In this document: one piece after another, positions 1-5,642 of the stretch
How the letters are laid out: every line of letters starts with the position of its first letter
Position numbering within the stretch: the first letter of the stretch is position 1
Assembly: GCA_023409615.1 (NCBI GenBank)
Contig: JAEYRF010000064.1
Coordinates: 1-9,958 of the forward strand
Direction of reading: 5' to 3'
Source: Bacillota bacterium
Lineage (GTDB): Bacteria > Bacillota > Clostridia > Acetivibrionales > DTU013
Length of the DNA: 9,958 nt
Notes under the pieces: generated by a model
Databases searched by the model: none
Told to the model about the DNA's origin: nothing
The model's input: the letters and a program-made list of their open reading frames with translations, nothing else
Translations under genes and position numbers: made by a program

Positions 1-309
1 ACCAACCTCAGTTGCTACGTATTTGCCTGCTTTCATGGCATCTATGGCTACATTGACATGGTCTGCCCAAGAAGTAGATACAATTACAGCCTCAACTTCA
101 TCATAGCCCAACACTTCCCTGTAATTGGCTGTAGAAAACGGAGTGTTCCCGGTAGCTGATTCCACCTCTTTTACCGCATTCATCCGTCTGTCCTCATATG
201 TATCTGAAACTGCAGTAACGGTAATATCTTTCATGCTCAATATGGCTGTAAGCAATCCGCTACCTCGACCGCCAAGACCGATTATGCCTAATTTCAGCTT
301 TTTACTCAT
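1..309 (-). CDS. Gfo/Idh/MocA family oxidoreductase, N-terminal part (runs off left edge)
   Basis: Only the first 103 residues are visible; the frame is open to the left edge. The protein begins MSKKLKLGIIGLGGRGSG, a Rossmann fold with the glycine-rich dinucleotide loop G11-L-G13-G-R-G16. An acidic residue, D36, follows the second beta strand, which in this family usually fits NAD binding. The start at 309 is supported by an AAGGAGGA ribosome binding site 6 nt upstream. Family members are dehydrogenases, oxidoreductases or epimerase-like enzymes acting on sugars, inositols or glycosides in the cytoplasm. Where the family normally has E-K-P with the active-site lysine, this protein reads E101-V102-G103, so it belongs to a variant subgroup. 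It lies 102 nt downstream of the complete Gfo/Idh gene and is probably co-transcribed with it. The family assignment is firm; the substrate is unknown. Confidence 0.88.
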   Translation of the reverse strand, partial: MSKKLKLGIIGLGGRGSGLLTAILSMKDITVTAVSDTYEDRRMNAVKEVESATGNTPFSTANYREVLGYDEVEAVIVSTSWADHVNVAIDAMKAGKYVATEVG

Positions 310-315
310 GCTATT

Positions 316-323
316 TCCTCCTT
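316..323 (-). promoter_or_regulatory. Ribosome binding site of the partial Gfo/Idh gene
   Basis: On the minus strand the bases read AAGGAGGA, a near-perfect anti-16S match, with a 6-nt spacer to the ATG at 309. It fixes the start of the left-edge gene. Confidence 0.85.
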
Positions 324-411
324 AAAATCGCAATATGGGATACGGCCATACATGCCGTCCAAAAATTCGAATCAGATTGTACTATTAACGGGGATATGTA
401 GGGGTATTTTT

Positions 412-1680
412 TCAATATACAGTAGTTGTATCGGTATATTTCTCTAAATCCACAATCTTTCCCGTGAGCCTGGATTCCTCGGCTGCGAAGGCCATCAGGT
501 GGCTCTGTACGGATTTGGCCGCAGATGTTAGGCCTTCCGCAGCTCCGTCCAACTGAACCAGCCGTACAAAGTCTCCCATAATTCCGGTGTCGCCGCCGCC
601 ATGTCCTTCTCTGTCGCTCTTCTCATTTAAGGAAATGACTTCTTTTTTACCGGTTAAGAAGTCCACAATCTCCAGCTCGTTATTCTCCATGTGTCCCTTG
701 ATTTCTCCCTTGGTTCCCATCAGCTTCATTGTCCTGCCGACTTCATTTGTAAAGGCACACATAGTGAAGGCAACGGTTACCTCATTTGCGAACTCCAGAT
801 TAACAACTTGATGATCGACAACGTTATTGTCACAGCGGTAGACGCATCTTCCATAAGGCCCTTCCTTCAGCGCTTTTATTCTCCCGTCGTAGCTTGTATC
901 CACACTGATAGCCGATGTAGGCCAACCTGTGTTTTCAGTCAGATATATCCTTGATACATGATAGGGGCATTCAGCCTCTGCGGGACATCCGTCAAGGCAT
1001 CTCTCAGGAGCCCCTTGGGGAGCGTTTTCAGCCTTGAAGTGGGTGAGTGATCCAAAGGAAGATACTTTAACACAGTCAGCTCCGACAAGCCATGCGAGTA
1101 TATCCATATCGTGACAGGATTTAGCCAGGATCATAGGGCTTGAGGTTTCTGAATTTCTCCAGTTCCCTCTGACATAACTATGCGCCTGATGCCAGTAGCC
1201 CACATTTTCATTGTGCTGTATGGAAATGAGGCTGCCTATTCGACCTTCATCGAGAAGCTTTTTAATTGTATTATAGAATTTGGTAAATCTCAGTACATGA
1301 CAGATGGAGAGTATCCTACTGTACTTTTTCGAGTAATCACCCATTATAATACATTCTTCAGGTGTAACAGCCATAGGCTTTTCGAGCAATACATGATACC
1401 CTGTCTGAAGCGCTTTCAGAGTGGGCTCAAAATGCATCCTGTCCTGGGTGCATATAAAGGCCACGTCAGCCAGCTTGTCTTTTTGAAGCAATTCTTCCCA
1501 GCAGGAAAAGCACATGTCTTCAGGAATCCCGTGAGCCTTTTGGAATCGTTCCCTTTTTTGTACGTCCGGCTCCGCGACCGCGACAAATTGAATTTCGTCC
1601 GGATGCTGAAGAGCGTATGGGCCATATACCAAAATACCGCGTTCACCGGCCCCAATCATTACAGCACTTATTTTCTTCAT
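412..1680 (-). CDS. Gfo/Idh/MocA family oxidoreductase with cysteine cluster
   Basis: This 422-residue protein is a complete two-domain member of the family. The N-terminal Rossmann fold has G10-A-G12-E-R-G15 and an acidic residue (E37) after beta 2, consistent with NAD(H). The E100-K101-P102 motif supplies the usual catalytic-site lysine, and H190 and D193 in the SCHDMD segment match the family's conserved His/Asp region. A C-terminal alpha/beta domain follows. An insertion carries C228, C232, C238, C279 and C283, a possible metal site or disulfide cluster. A reading frame extends upstream to a GTG at 1722, but the ATG at 1680 is preferred because GGAGGT lies 7 nt before it, whereas AAGGA directly abuts the GTG. 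The gene sits 115 nt downstream of the FAD oxidoreductase and 102 nt upstream of a second Gfo/Idh gene. The substrate is probably a sugar or glycoside, but the sequence does not name it. Confidence 0.93.
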   Translation of the reverse strand: MKKISAVMIGAGERGILVYGPYALQHPDEIQFVAVAEPDVQKRERFQKAHGIPEDMCFSCWEELLQKDKLADVAFICTQDRMHFEPTLKALQTGYHVLLEKPMAVTPEECIIMGDYSKKYSRILSICHVLRFTKFYNTIKKLLDEGRIGSLISIQHNENVGYWHQAHSYVRGNWRNSETSSPMILAKSCHDMDILAWLVGADCVKVSSFGSLTHFKAENAPQGAPERCLDGCPAEAECPYHVSRIYLTENTGWPTSAISVDTSYDGRIKALKEGPYGRCVYRCDNNVVDHQVVNLEFANEVTVAFTMCAFTNEVGRTMKLMGTKGEIKGHMENNELEIVDFLTGKKEVISLNEKSDREGHGGGDTGIMGDFVRLVQLDGAAEGLTSAAKSVQSHLMAFAAEESRLTGKIVDLEKYTDTTTVY

Positions 1681-1687
1681 GTTCTTG

Positions 1688-1693
1688 ACCTCC
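1688..1693 (-). promoter_or_regulatory. Ribosome binding site that decides the 1680 start
   Basis: The minus strand reads GGAGGT, 7 nt upstream of the ATG at 1680. It supports the shorter 422-residue product over the longer frame opening at 1722. Confidence 0.8.
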
Positions 1694-1795
1694 CATATTT
1701 GTATGAATATGTCTTTTTGCACTCCTTGAAACGTTCAATGCATAATACCGGAATATGGATTAAGGATGCTTGTTATATTCAATAAACACTCAGTT

Positions 1796-2998
1796 TTATC
1801 TCATTTTTAGCCTTACACCTACGCTTTCCAGCTTCTGCTGCAGCATAGTCACATCAACCGTTCCTGTACTACATTTTTCTGACGAGCAAATGGCGGCTGC
1901 AGTTCCGGCGGCTTGTCCTGTGAGGGCCGCCACAGGTATTATACGTGTAACCTCCCAACCGTCGCCATCGGCTGAAATGATACGCCCTGCGGCGAGCAAA
2001 TTGTCATAATTCTCGTTGTATAAGCACCTAAAGGGTATCTCGTAGCATTCTCCGGCCTTCCTGAAATCTCCCGCCGCCCCGATAGAATCGGAGAAGCTTC
2101 TGAATACATCCTCTCCTGTTAGTTGGTACATGCCGCAAATATGGCGGGTTGTTCTGAATTGTGCCATATTAGGAAGTGTAATGATATCCGACAAAAATCT
2201 GTTATTTCCTCTCGATTTATTTAAAAGCATTTGCCGTCCTGTCAAAACAAATTCCGTGATCTCTTCTCCGGTTACCCCCGTAAAGAGTTTCATTCCTTCC
2301 GGATGTCCGTTTCCGGCCATACCGGACCCCACCATGTCCCACTGATGAATACATGATATATCGTTCTTTTTAGAAGCCTTACCCGCCAGATCAACCGTTG
2401 CAGCATATCCTACAAAAGTCATGTAATTCTTGCCTTCAACGCATGGCACCCCTGCCCGGTGCAAAACATCCGCATCGCCGGTGCAGTCAACGATAACCTT
2501 TGCTTCGTAAAAAGCACGACCGCCCTTATTTTCTACAATAAGCCCACGGCAATGGGTGCCGTCCATGACAGGACAGGTTACCAGTGTATCCAGAAGCAGC
2601 GTGACACCATTATTTAAAAGAAGCTCATCCAGTGCCATTACAAACATCCCAGGAGAAAAATGGGTTGAATAGCGTCTTTTTGTAGGCTGCTGTGGCTGCC
2701 CATACCGCCATTCCTCCGGAAGGTCGTCCGGACCGTACTTGATAGCCAAGCGCAGCAGCTCTTCAGCTATACCGCCTATTATTTTTTCCCCTTTTCCATT
2801 GCATAAAGGCTCATACCAGTTGATAAGCCCAAGGGTAGCCAGACCGCCCAACATAACGCTCTTTTCAATTAGCAGCGCACGAACTCCCTGCCGGGCCGCT
2901 GCCAGAGCTGCTGAAACCCCTGCAATACCACCACCAGCAATAATGACATCATAATGCCCTTTAAACTCTATACTGCGTTTATCTTCCACAGCAACCAT
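1796..2998 (-). CDS. FAD-dependent oxidoreductase (FAD_oxidored family)
   Basis: This 400-residue flavoprotein has an N-terminal dinucleotide-binding fold, with G22-G23-G24-I-A-G27 followed by E45 at the end of beta 2 as ligand for the FAD ribose. Other expected elements are the GGLATLG segment near residues 51-57, D171-C-T-G-D-A around 171-176, the FRTTRHICGMYQLTGEDV segment (281-298) and a C-terminal FAD-contacting NLLAAGRIISAD...GQAAGTAAA stretch (333-369). These place it in the Pfam FAD_oxidored type, often found in carbohydrate or secondary-metabolite loci but biochemically poorly defined. No signal peptide is seen, so it should be cytoplasmic. The ATG at 2998 has AAAGGTGG about 7 nt upstream. 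It is the first gene of the minus-strand group, directly behind a good promoter. The electron acceptor and substrate are unknown. Confidence 0.92.
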   Translation of the reverse strand: MVAVEDKRSIEFKGHYDVIIAGGGIAGVSAALAAARQGVRALLIEKSVMLGGLATLGLINWYEPLCNGKGEKIIGGIAEELLRLAIKYGPDDLPEEWRYGQPQQPTKRRYSTHFSPGMFVMALDELLLNNGVTLLLDTLVTCPVMDGTHCRGLIVENKGGRAFYEAKVIVDCTGDADVLHRAGVPCVEGKNYMTFVGYAATVDLAGKASKKNDISCIHQWDMVGSGMAGNGHPEGMKLFTGVTGEEITEFVLTGRQMLLNKSRGNNRFLSDIITLPNMAQFRTTRHICGMYQLTGEDVFRSFSDSIGAAGDFRKAGECYEIPFRCLYNENYDNLLAAGRIISADGDGWEVTRIIPVAALTGQAAGTAAAICSSEKCSTGTVDVTMLQQKLESVGVRLKMR

Positions 2999-3005
2999 CG
3001 CGAAT

Positions 3006-3013
3006 CCACCTTT
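3006..3013 (-). promoter_or_regulatory. Ribosome binding site of the FAD oxidoreductase
   Basis: The minus strand reads AAAGGTGG, separated by 7 nt from the ATG at 2998. It supports that start. Confidence 0.65.
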
Positions 3014-3030
3014 TGTGCTTTATTAATTTC

Positions 3031-3060
3031 ATTCTATTGGGTTAATAATCTGTGGGTCAA
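3031..3060 (-). promoter_or_regulatory. Predicted sigma-A promoter for the oxidoreductase group
   Basis: Read on the minus strand, TTGACC (3060-3055) and TAGAAT (3036-3031) are separated by 18 nt and match the consensus at 5/6 positions each. The transcript would begin near 3024 and give a leader of about 26 nt containing the ribosome binding site of the FAD oxidoreductase. The -35 box is the end of the 19-bp repeated element, which suggests that an activator binds next to RNA polymerase. Confidence 0.6.
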
Positions 3061-3074
3061 GAATCCTTTATTTA
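3056..3074 (-). repeat. 19-bp element, copy 1 (candidate activator site)
   Basis: On the minus strand this reads TAAATAAAGGATTCTTGAC and is identical over all 19 bases to the plus-strand copy at 3389-3407. Its last five bases form most of the -35 box of the minus-strand promoter. The length, the lack of internal symmetry and the overlap with -35 resemble a class II AraC-family activator site. The regulator encoded at 7605-9839 is the obvious candidate ligand (inference). Confidence 0.65.
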
Positions 3075-3182
3075 CGTATGCATGATTATTTCTAGCTGGT
3101 AAACGCCGGCAATTGACATTATTTTATGCACACACATATTTTTCTTAAGGATTGCTTTATGGTTATAGCTCAAACCTCTGTC

Positions 3183-3226
3183 TGTCACTGCATAAGAAAA
3201 ACGGCTGGAGCCCATTTGCAGTGACA
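3183..3226. repeat. 10-bp perfect inverted repeat inside the divergent region
   Basis: TGTCACTGCA at 3183-3192 is the exact reverse complement of TGCAGTGACA at 3217-3226, with a 24-nt spacer. It could be a two-half-site operator or an RNA hairpin. There is no T-run after it, so it is not an obvious terminator. Confidence 0.45.
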
Positions 3227-3388
3227 ATTCAAAAAAATGTATATTGGATTGGTTCAGGAGGAACTCGTGGATTCTCCTCTGGAAACATCAAGTGTGTTCA
3301 CAGAGAGCAATCGCCAATATTCGCTGCTTGCAAAAAGACAAATCTACTTAAATGACCTCTGACCTCACAAGAAAATATTGTGTGCTTA

Positions 3389-3407
3389 TAAATAAAGGAT
3401 TCTTGAC
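3389..3407 (+). repeat. 19-bp element, copy 2 (candidate activator site)
   Basis: TAAATAAAGGATTCTTGAC on the plus strand is a perfect match to the inverted copy at 3056-3074. Its last five bases are the start of the -35 box (TTGACG) of the promoter facing the transporter genes. Both copies therefore have the same position and orientation relative to their own promoter. Confidence 0.65.
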
Positions 3408-3432
3408 GGAGGGGATTACCCGTATGTACACT
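3403..3432 (+). promoter_or_regulatory. Predicted promoter for the ABC transporter operon
   Basis: TTGACG (3403-3408) and TACACT (3427-3432) are separated by 18 nt. The -35 matches 5/6 and the -10 matches 4/6 positions, so the promoter is probably weak without an activator. The transcript would start near 3440, leaving a leader of about 140 nt before the permease start at 3581. The spacer equals that of the opposing promoter. Confidence 0.5.
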
Positions 3433-3568
3433 TTACCCATAGAGTCTTTCTTGATTCATCAGAATTTTGTATCATTTCAATAAAGAATGCATCTAAAACT
3501 ATGCTTTTTTTAATACTTGAGCTTCAGCTCTATTTGTGTGAAAGGATACTATAAATTATCATTAATTC

Positions 3569-3574
3569 AGGAGG
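3569..3574 (+). promoter_or_regulatory. Ribosome binding site of the first permease
   Basis: AGGAGG followed by a 6-nt spacer to the ATG at 3581 fixes the start of the LplB-type permease. Confidence 0.85.
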
Positions 3575-3580
3575 CAACCC

Positions 3581-4549
3581 ATGAAGCAATGTGTCGCTGT
3601 ACAACCGGGCACCAACTTTGCCAGAAAGAAGAAATCCCGTTTTTCCAGAAGGGCATTAAAAGAAAATAGCGAGCTGTACCTGATCATGCTCCCTGTGCTG
3701 GTACATATCTTTATTTTTTCTTACATTCCTATATACGGTATTGTCATTGCATTTCAGAATTATTACCCCGGTAAGCCGTTTATCGCCTTTGATGGAAGCG
3801 TTGAGTGGGTAGGACTAAAGCACTTTATTGATTTTGTTCAGTCACCTATGTTTGGAAGGATATTAGGGAATTCCCTGCGGCTAAGCTTTCTATATCTGGC
3901 GTTTGGCTTTATATGTCCTATACTTTTTGCTTTATTGGTAAACGAGTTGAAGACAGGATTGTATAAAAAATTTATCCAGACGGCCAGCTATATGCCGCAT
4001 TTTATCTCCACAGTTGTCGTTGCCGGTATGGTACTCTCATTTATATCTACTGAGGGTATTGTAAATCAGGTGGCAGGTCTTTTCGGCATTGAGCCTAAAG
4101 CGTATAATGTTATTCCAAGTGCCTTTCCTTGGGTATATACGATAACTAATATATGGAAAAACTTTGGATGGGGCAGCATTCTTTATTTATCGACCATATC
4201 TTCCATAGATCCGGAAATATATGAGTCTGCGAAAATAGACGGCGCGAACCGTTTTCGACGTATGATTCATATTACCCTGCCCTTTATGACTAATCTGATT
4301 ATAATTCAGGCCATTTTTGCAATAGGAAGGCTGCTGAACTCTAATACCGAAACGATTCTGCTTCTGTACAATCAGGCTACATACAGTACCGCCGATGTTT
4401 TCGGTACATATGTCTACCGGGGAGGAATGCTTGGAGGCCAGTTCAGTTACGGTGCGGCGGTTGATATATTTATTTCTGTTATTAACATCATACTTCTTAT
4501 CATTGCAAACAAGATAAGCACCAAAGTCGCTGACTTCGGATTATGGTAA
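3581..4549 (+). CDS. ABC sugar transporter permease, LplB type
   Basis: This 322-residue integral membrane protein is one half of the transmembrane channel of a CUT1-class carbohydrate importer. A basic N-terminus (residues 15-27) precedes six likely membrane segments, roughly at 32-58, 100-121, 142-158, 184-205, 236-254 and 292-312. The cytoplasmic EAA loop that docks the ATPase is clear at 215-234 (ESAKIDGANRFRRMIHITLP). The N-terminal pattern ELYLIMLPVLVHIFIFSYIP and the length are typical of the LplB/YteP group, which usually pairs with large lipoprotein binding proteins. It is the first gene of the transporter operon; the second permease starts 46 nt after its stop. No ATPase gene is adjacent, as is normal for this group, which borrows a shared MsmX-like ATPase. 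The substrate cannot be read from the sequence, but it is probably an oligosaccharide. Confidence 0.95.
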   Translation: MKQCVAVQPGTNFARKKKSRFSRRALKENSELYLIMLPVLVHIFIFSYIPIYGIVIAFQNYYPGKPFIAFDGSVEWVGLKHFIDFVQSPMFGRILGNSLRLSFLYLAFGFICPILFALLVNELKTGLYKKFIQTASYMPHFISTVVVAGMVLSFISTEGIVNQVAGLFGIEPKAYNVIPSAFPWVYTITNIWKNFGWGSILYLSTISSIDPEIYESAKIDGANRFRRMIHITLPFMTNLIIIQAIFAIGRLLNSNTETILLLYNQATYSTADVFGTYVYRGGMLGGQFSYGAAVDIFISVINIILLIIANKISTKVADFGLW

Positions 4550-4595
4550 GTATGGACTACTTTTCATTTCATGCTGAGAAAGGATTGTCATAAAC

Positions 4596-5513
4596 ATGAA
4601 TAATCGTGTAAATTATAGCAAAATGAATCGCATTAAAGACGGCTCAAAGACAGCGACGGTAATCCTCTATGCTTTAGCCACCATAATCTGTCTTATAACC
4701 CTATATCCAATGTATTACGTCATTATAAGGTCCATCAGTGATCCTCTTCTTTCACTGGCCAACCCGCCAACCTTATTGCCCAGTGGATTACATTTCGGCG
4801 CTTTTAAGATGATTGCGCAAGATGCCAAGATGTGGGTAGCTTATGGGAATACCCTATTTTATGTTGTTGCAAGTACCGTGTTGATGCTTATAACCTCAGT
4901 TCTCTGCGCCTATCCGTTGGTGGTGAGCAATCTGGCGGGAAGGAAATGGGTGGTTCGTTATCTGTTGATTCCTATGTATTTCGGTGGCGGAATGATCCCC
5001 AATTATCTCTTGATTGACAAGCTTGGGCTATATGATTCCCGCTGGGCTATGATTCTTCCGGGTGCTGTGGGCATTATGAATATAATATTGGTCAGAACCT
5101 ATTTTACAACCATTCCTACTTCGCTCAGCGAGTCGGCGGAGATTGACGGAGCAAATAAAGTACGAATTTTGTTTAACATTTATATTCCGCTTTCCAAGCC
5201 CATTTTAGCTGTTATTGCAATTTATACAATAGTGAATGTTTGGAACAGCTGGTTTAGTGCCATGATTTACCTTCCATCGCCTGATCTGCACCCCTTGCAG
5301 ATGTATCTTCAACGCGTATTGGTGGCTCAGACCGTTGACCTGTCTGAGCTGGTATCAATGGAAGAAGTTCTGGAGGCACGGGAGATGGCTCTGAATGCCA
5401 TGCAGCTGAAGTACGCAATCATTGTTTTTACCACTTTGCCTATAATCTTTGTTTATCCTATGTTTCAAAAGCACTTTATGAAGGGCATCATGCTGGGCTC
5501 ATTAAAGGGATAG
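4596..5513 (+). CDS. ABC sugar transporter permease, LplC/YtcP type
   Basis: This 305-residue protein is the second channel subunit, of the UgpE-like group that partners LplB-type permeases. Likely membrane segments lie near 20-43, 85-110, 120-140, 150-168, 203-222 and 272-290. The EAA loop is at 179-198 (ESAEIDGANKVRILFNIYIP). The C-terminus QKHFMKGIMLGSLKG is the characteristic ending of this permease group. The start at 4596 is the best available, but its ribosome binding site is weak: AAAGGA lies 11 nt upstream, so translation may depend partly on readthrough from the first permease. A later Met at residue 10 has no better site. The gene ends 129 nt before the binding-protein gene, and a hairpin occupies the gap. 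Confidence 0.95.
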   Translation: MNNRVNYSKMNRIKDGSKTATVILYALATIICLITLYPMYYVIIRSISDPLLSLANPPTLLPSGLHFGAFKMIAQDAKMWVAYGNTLFYVVASTVLMLITSVLCAYPLVVSNLAGRKWVVRYLLIPMYFGGGMIPNYLLIDKLGLYDSRWAMILPGAVGIMNIILVRTYFTTIPTSLSESAEIDGANKVRILFNIYIPLSKPILAVIAIYTIVNVWNSWFSAMIYLPSPDLHPLQMYLQRVLVAQTVDLSELVSMEEVLEAREMALNAMQLKYAIIVFTTLPIIFVYPMFQKHFMKGIMLGSLKG

Positions 5514-5550
5514 ACCAAGAATCATCCCTATCAAATCTATATTATTTGAA

Positions 5551-5609
5551 TATATAAGTTGAATTAAATCATATGCCATGAAGCACATCCATTTAGTTCA
5601 ACATATATA
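5551..5609 (+). repeat. Intercistronic hairpin between permease and binding-protein genes
   Basis: Bases 5551-5569 pair with 5591-5609 over 19 positions with one mismatch and one G-U pair, leaving a 21-nt loop. The stem is AT-rich and is not followed by a T-run, so it is a poor intrinsic terminator. It ends 19 nt before the ribosome binding site of the lipoprotein gene. A role in RNA processing or in protecting the downstream message, giving more binding protein than permease, is plausible but inferred. Confidence 0.5.
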
Positions 5610-5628
5610 GATTAAAAATTTCAATCTC

Positions 5629-5635
5629 AAGGAGG
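5629..5635 (+). promoter_or_regulatory. Ribosome binding site of the binding protein
   Basis: AAGGAGG with a 7-nt spacer to the ATG at 5643 is the strongest ribosome binding site in the transporter operon. This fits the need for excess binding protein. Confidence 0.85.
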
Positions 5636-5642
5636 AAACCCC

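Larger units (their letters stand above)
2999..3580. other. Divergent non-coding regulatory region (582 bp)
   Basis: No convincing gene lies here. The region holds two outward-facing predicted promoters, two inverted copies of a 19-bp element near its ends, and a second weaker inverted similarity (3123-3150 with 3363-3388). It also has a 10-bp inverted repeat near its middle (3183-3192 with 3217-3226) and an AT-rich leader of about 140 nt before the first permease gene. Within that leader, 3445-3454 can pair with 3477-3486 with one mismatch, and GAGCTTCAGCTC at 3519-3530 is a short palindrome. I recognise no known riboswitch or small RNA. Confidence 0.6.

Noticed and set aside
1681..1722. Upstream extension of the Gfo/Idh gene to a GTG at 1722
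   Set aside because: The extra 14 residues precede the conserved MKKISAVMIGAG start, and AAGGA abuts the GTG with no spacer, while GGAGGT is well placed for the ATG at 1680.
1180..1785. 201-codon plus-strand open frame opposite the Gfo/Idh gene
   Set aside because: It is the antisense shadow of a well-supported family member, has no ribosome binding site and no recognisable domain.
3101..3116. CcpA catabolite-repression-like site (TGGTAAACGCCGGCAA)
   Set aside because: It has one base too many between the TG and CG positions and lacks the A/T-rich right half of the consensus.
3113..3140. TTGACA (3113-3118) with CATATT (3135-3140) as a plus-strand promoter
   Set aside because: The -35 is perfect, but the -10 matches only 4/6 positions with a 16-nt spacer. 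It would need a leader of over 400 nt; the promoter at 3403-3432 is better placed.
3152..3355. 67-codon open frame in the divergent region
   Set aside because: It begins with TTG directly after AAGGAT, too close for a ribosome binding site, and its sequence resembles no protein I know.
3056..3407. Possible miniature inverted-repeat mobile element with 19-bp ends
   Set aside because: No clear target-site duplication is visible outside the repeats and no transposase is nearby. The -35/-10 geometry at both ends gives a better explanation, so the element is kept only as an alternative.
3550..3555. TATAAA just upstream of the first permease as a -10 box
   Set aside because: No -35 box lies at 16-18 nt, and the start of transcription would fall almost on the ribosome binding site.
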